This document shows positions 61,622-64,000 of a stretch of 64,000 bases of DNA, piece by piece. Origin of the DNA: Bacillota bacterium (GTDB lineage Bacteria > Bacillota > UBA4882 > UBA8346); assembly GCA_023429995.1 (NCBI GenBank), contig JAEZCE010000086.1, forward strand, positions 1-64,000, in the 5' to 3' direction. Below the pieces are notes generated by a model, which made no database searches, was not told the DNA's origin, and was given only the letters and a program-made list of their open reading frames with translations. The translations under genes were made by a program, and so were the position numbers. Within the stretch, counting starts at the first letter, position 1; every line of letters starts with the position of its first letter.

Positions 61622-63202
61622 GTGACGTTAAAAGCCCAGTATGGAAAAGACAATCAAGACAATTTCAAATTAAATTCGAACTCTGGGGATCATTCTCCGG
61701 TAACCGCCAAAATGGACAGTCCAATCTCGATGGTGCAAAAAACCGGTTATAATTCGAACCTGCTAACAGCGGGTGAAATCGGGCAATTACATAGGGATTT
61801 TGGAAATCAAGCGATAAAACGGATGTTGGGCGGTGAAACGACTCCGTCCGGCGGGCGGGTTGCATGCCAACCTAAAGCTGACCCCGTAACTAAACATAGT
61901 TTTTCCCTGAAAAACCGCAGCGGGCTGCCTGGCTGGCTTAAAACCGGACTGGAATGCCTATCAGGTTTCGTTCCGGTCCCGGCCCGTTATAATTTGGCCC
62001 CGCCTTACCGTATGGCTGTAATTCAAACCAAACTGGAAGTGGGTCCGGCCGGAGATCAATCCGAACAGGAAGCCGATCGGGCCGCCGGGCGGGCGATGCG
62101 TCTGGCGGTTGGGCCGGCTGTAACCGGGGATAATTACCCGTTACAAGTACAGTTAAAACCCAGCCGGACCAGCCAAGATAGTCCGTTATTCGGACCGGCG
62201 GGAGGAGCGCTAACGCTGAGTATGGAAACCATGATCAATCAAGCCCGGGGCGGTGGGCAAACTTTACCGGATGAGGTCCGAGGCCGGATGGAACGGGCTT
62301 ACGGGGCTGACTTCAGCGGGGTGAGGGTCCATACCGGAGAAGTTGCCGAACGGCTGAATCGGACATTACATTCCCGCGCTTTTACGATTGGGCCTGATTT
62401 ATTTATTAAACCGGGTGAATACCGTCCCGGCAGTAGTGGGGGGCAAAGACTGATCGCCCACGAGTTGGCCCATGTGCTGCAGCAAAACGCAGCCGCCCGG
62501 CGTGAAGTTGCCCATAGTAGTAATTTGCAAATGCTGAACTCGTCCCCGATTATCCAACGCGACTGGGAACCTATTCGTGGAGATACATATCAATGGTCGG
62601 AATTACTAGGCGGTTTGCGGTGGTATTATTATGGTTTTAATCAGAAAATAACCTTTATGATTGAGGATGAAGCTAGGGTTGATCAATCATGGAGAAAGAC
62701 GTGGGGGGACTTGCAAGGGCAATGGAAAACTTGGTGTCAATGGATGAACTGGTTCGGTTGGGATAAACGGGACATTGTTGAATTTGCGGCGAGCGGTAAT
62801 TCGGTTTATAAAACTGCTGAAGATAATCGGACAATTCTAACCACATTTGGTTTTGGTGGATGCATAGCAATCGTATTAATAGGTTCCAATAATAAAAGGA
62901 CTCTCGCGCATATTTTTTCCAGTCAGATCGAAGAACCGGAAGATTTTTACTGTGAATGGGGCGAAATAGAAAAATTTAAAAATGCGGCAAAGAATGCTCA
63001 AAAAGCATATGTGTTCAATTGTTTCGCGACAGATAATGAAGAGCGTAATAAAGGTATAAAGGAAAAAGTAGCAAAAAGATTTGGATTGAGCAATGCAACA
63101 TTTCACATCGGTACATACGATCCAATTTGGGTTTATCCTGATAAAACGATAATAGCCCAACAAAACGAAGACCAATCACTTTTTTTTATAAAGAACTCAT
63201 AA
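61622..63202 (+). CDS. DUF4157 effector-like protein with putative Cys-His deamidase domain
   Basis: Residues 45-70 carry the same segment as its neighbours (LTAGEIGQLHRDFGNQAIKRML). Residues ~100-120 (LPGWLKTGLECLSG) look like the beginning of a DUF4157 domain that is cut short. A complete DUF4157 follows at ~215-290: GVRVHTGEVAERLNRTLHSRAF and zinc-type H280-E281-x-x-H284 in AHELAHVLQQ. The C-terminal ~190 residues contain GFGGCIAIVLIG and, 16 residues after the cysteine (C414), H430 in LAHIF; CheD and CNF-type glutamine deamidases have the same Cys/His pattern. Start uncertain: GTG 61622 is chosen, the frame is open to 61547. No signal peptide. Confidence 0.65.
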   Translation: MTLKAQYGKDNQDNFKLNSNSGDHSPVTAKMDSPISMVQKTGYNSNLLTAGEIGQLHRDFGNQAIKRMLGGETTPSGGRVACQPKADPVTKHSFSLKNRSGLPGWLKTGLECLSGFVPVPARYNLAPPYRMAVIQTKLEVGPAGDQSEQEADRAAGRAMRLAVGPAVTGDNYPLQVQLKPSRTSQDSPLFGPAGGALTLSMETMINQARGGGQTLPDEVRGRMERAYGADFSGVRVHTGEVAERLNRTLHSRAFTIGPDLFIKPGEYRPGSSGGQRLIAHELAHVLQQNAAARREVAHSSNLQMLNSSPIIQRDWEPIRGDTYQWSELLGGLRWYYYGFNQKITFMIEDEARVDQSWRKTWGDLQGQWKTWCQWMNWFGWDKRDIVEFAASGNSVYKTAEDNRTILTTFGFGGCIAIVLIGSNNKRTLAHIFSSQIEEPEDFYCEWGEIEKFKNAAKNAQKAYVFNCFATDNEERNKGIKEKVAKRFGLSNATFHIGTYDPIWVYPDKTIIAQQNEDQSLFFIKNS

Positions 63203-63332
63203 ACCGGATATGAGATTGGAATGTTGGCCGGGAAGACGGATTCGCCGGCCGAACCGGGAAACCTTTCGGATGTTACGTCAAGATAAAGGTGTTTGATTTT
63301 TAACCTTGGGTTTATCAAAGGAGGGGTCACTA

Positions 63333-64000
63333 TTGGACAATGGGAAGCAGGTTGTTTTGAAAACAAATCGATCAAATACCCTCAAGAATTTATCATCGAA
63401 TGCAAACGCTGTCAATGCGGCAAAAAATGAACCGGGTTTAACGATTCAGCGGGCGGCGTTTACTCCGAAACTGTTGTCGCCGGGGGATTTACCGGTGCTG
63501 CAGCAATTCGTGGGCAATCGGATAATGCAACGGATGTTGGCAGCAAATGATGTTCATGACGCCGGAATTGCTAAGCCTGAGGAAAACCGCACCGGAATGC
63601 CGGACTGGCTTAAAGACGGACTGGAATGCTTCTCCGGTTTGGATCTGGCTAAAGTCCGGGTCCACTATAATTCGGACCGGCCTGTGAAATTCGGTGCTTT
63701 AGCTTATACCATGGGGACCCATATTTACGTCGCCCCCGGACAGGAACGACACCTGCCCCATGAGGGCTGGCATGTGGTCCAACAAATGCAGGGGCGGGTA
63801 AGTCCGACTTTTCAGCTAAAAGGTGTTGGTATTAGCGATGATCAGACATTAGAGCGGGAAGCGGAAGAGATGGGGCGGCAAGCCGAGTTATCCGCCCAGC
63901 TTGTCCCGAAAGTTAAATCTTTTGACCCAGCAATCAATTCTAACCGGCACCCATCTTTGACGGCTTCTTCGGGGGCCGTTCAACGGATGACGATTAAAAT
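63333..64000 (+). CDS. DUF4157 effector-like protein, cut by window end
   Basis: Open frame continuing beyond the window (222 complete codons seen). Start TTG with AAAGGAGGGG 7 bp upstream. The N-terminal segment LPVLQQFVGNRIMQRML matches the two preceding proteins. A DUF4157 domain follows: MPDWLKDGLECFSGLD, VRVHYNSDRPVKFGALAY, GTHIYVAPGQERHLPHEGWHVVQQ, with the metal-type motif H143-E144-x-x-H147. ERREAEEMG-like text (LEREAEEMG) follows as in related proteins, then SGAVQRMTIK at the edge. The C-terminal, presumably toxic, domain lies outside the window. Confidence 0.8.
   Translation, partial: MDNGKQVVLKTNRSNTLKNLSSNANAVNAAKNEPGLTIQRAAFTPKLLSPGDLPVLQQFVGNRIMQRMLAANDVHDAGIAKPEENRTGMPDWLKDGLECFSGLDLAKVRVHYNSDRPVKFGALAYTMGTHIYVAPGQERHLPHEGWHVVQQMQGRVSPTFQLKGVGISDDQTLEREAEEMGRQAELSAQLVPKVKSFDPAINSNRHPSLTASSGAVQRMTIK

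Overview
The window looks like a chromosomal segment of a spore-forming Firmicute with an outer membrane. Spore formation is indicated by a complete gerA-gerB-gerC type germinant receptor operon. The outer membrane is indicated by a signal-peptide-bearing beta-barrel porin-like protein ending in phenylalanine, and by a TolC-type channel placed directly behind an HlyD/ABC-2 exporter. Frequent TTG/GTG starts, strong GGAGG ribosome sites and a plant-polysaccharide lifestyle would fit a Limnochordia/Hydrogenispora-like lineage; the assignment is inferred from gene content only.

Layout. 1-1.35 kb: hairpin-rich non-coding DNA. 1.36-4.05 kb: membrane-anchored lytic transglycosylase and an HD-GYP protein. 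4.2-7.9 kb: spore germinant receptor operon, then a 114-bp MITE-like hairpin. 8.1-17.4 kb: porin-like protein (minus strand) and three exported glycoside hydrolases (GH3 with an inserted domain, GH43 with a ricin-type lectin, and a clan GH-A enzyme with an inserted CBM-like domain). 17.4-19.8 kb (minus): carboxyspermidine route, dehydrogenase plus decarboxylase. 20-25.1 kb (minus): ethanolamine operon eutA-permease-eutB-eutC, with no microcompartment genes in view. 25.3-32.2 kb: cell-wall peptide and envelope genes (class A-like serine hydrolase, Ala-Glu epimerase, MBOAT plus SGNH/DltD-like pair, L,D-transpeptidase, NlpC/P60). 32.3-39 kb: TetR-controlled tripartite exporter with three palindromic operators. 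39.2-50.7 kb: sugar ABC importer, YesM/YesN-type two-component pair, binding protein, YicI-type alpha-xylosidase and GH36 alpha-galactosidase, with the same ~44-bp element in front of the permease genes and the binding-protein gene. 50.7-56.8 kb: AT-rich accessory stretch with degenerate 21-bp tandem repeats, dispersed repeats, decayed genes and orphan small proteins. 56.8-64 kb: a MalT/SARP-like STAND regulator split at a run of nine T, followed by three DUF4157/eCIS-effector-like proteins, the last cut by the window end.

How it fits together. Exported hydrolases probably release plant cell-wall oligosaccharides, which the ABC importer takes up and YicI and GH36 trim in the cytoplasm under YesM/YesN control. 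The 25-32 kb genes suggest turnover and recycling of peptidoglycan peptides. The most unusual part is the right end. The first toxin-like protein carries a YopT-like Cys-His-Asp arrangement. The second carries a DUF4157 zinc-motif domain followed by a Cys/His arrangement resembling CheD/CNF-type glutamine deamidases. Their predicted promoter has two exact 11-bp direct repeats just upstream of a -10, the geometry used by SARP regulators, and the gene immediately upstream encodes a protein with a SARP-like C-terminus whose reading frame depends on a homopolymer.
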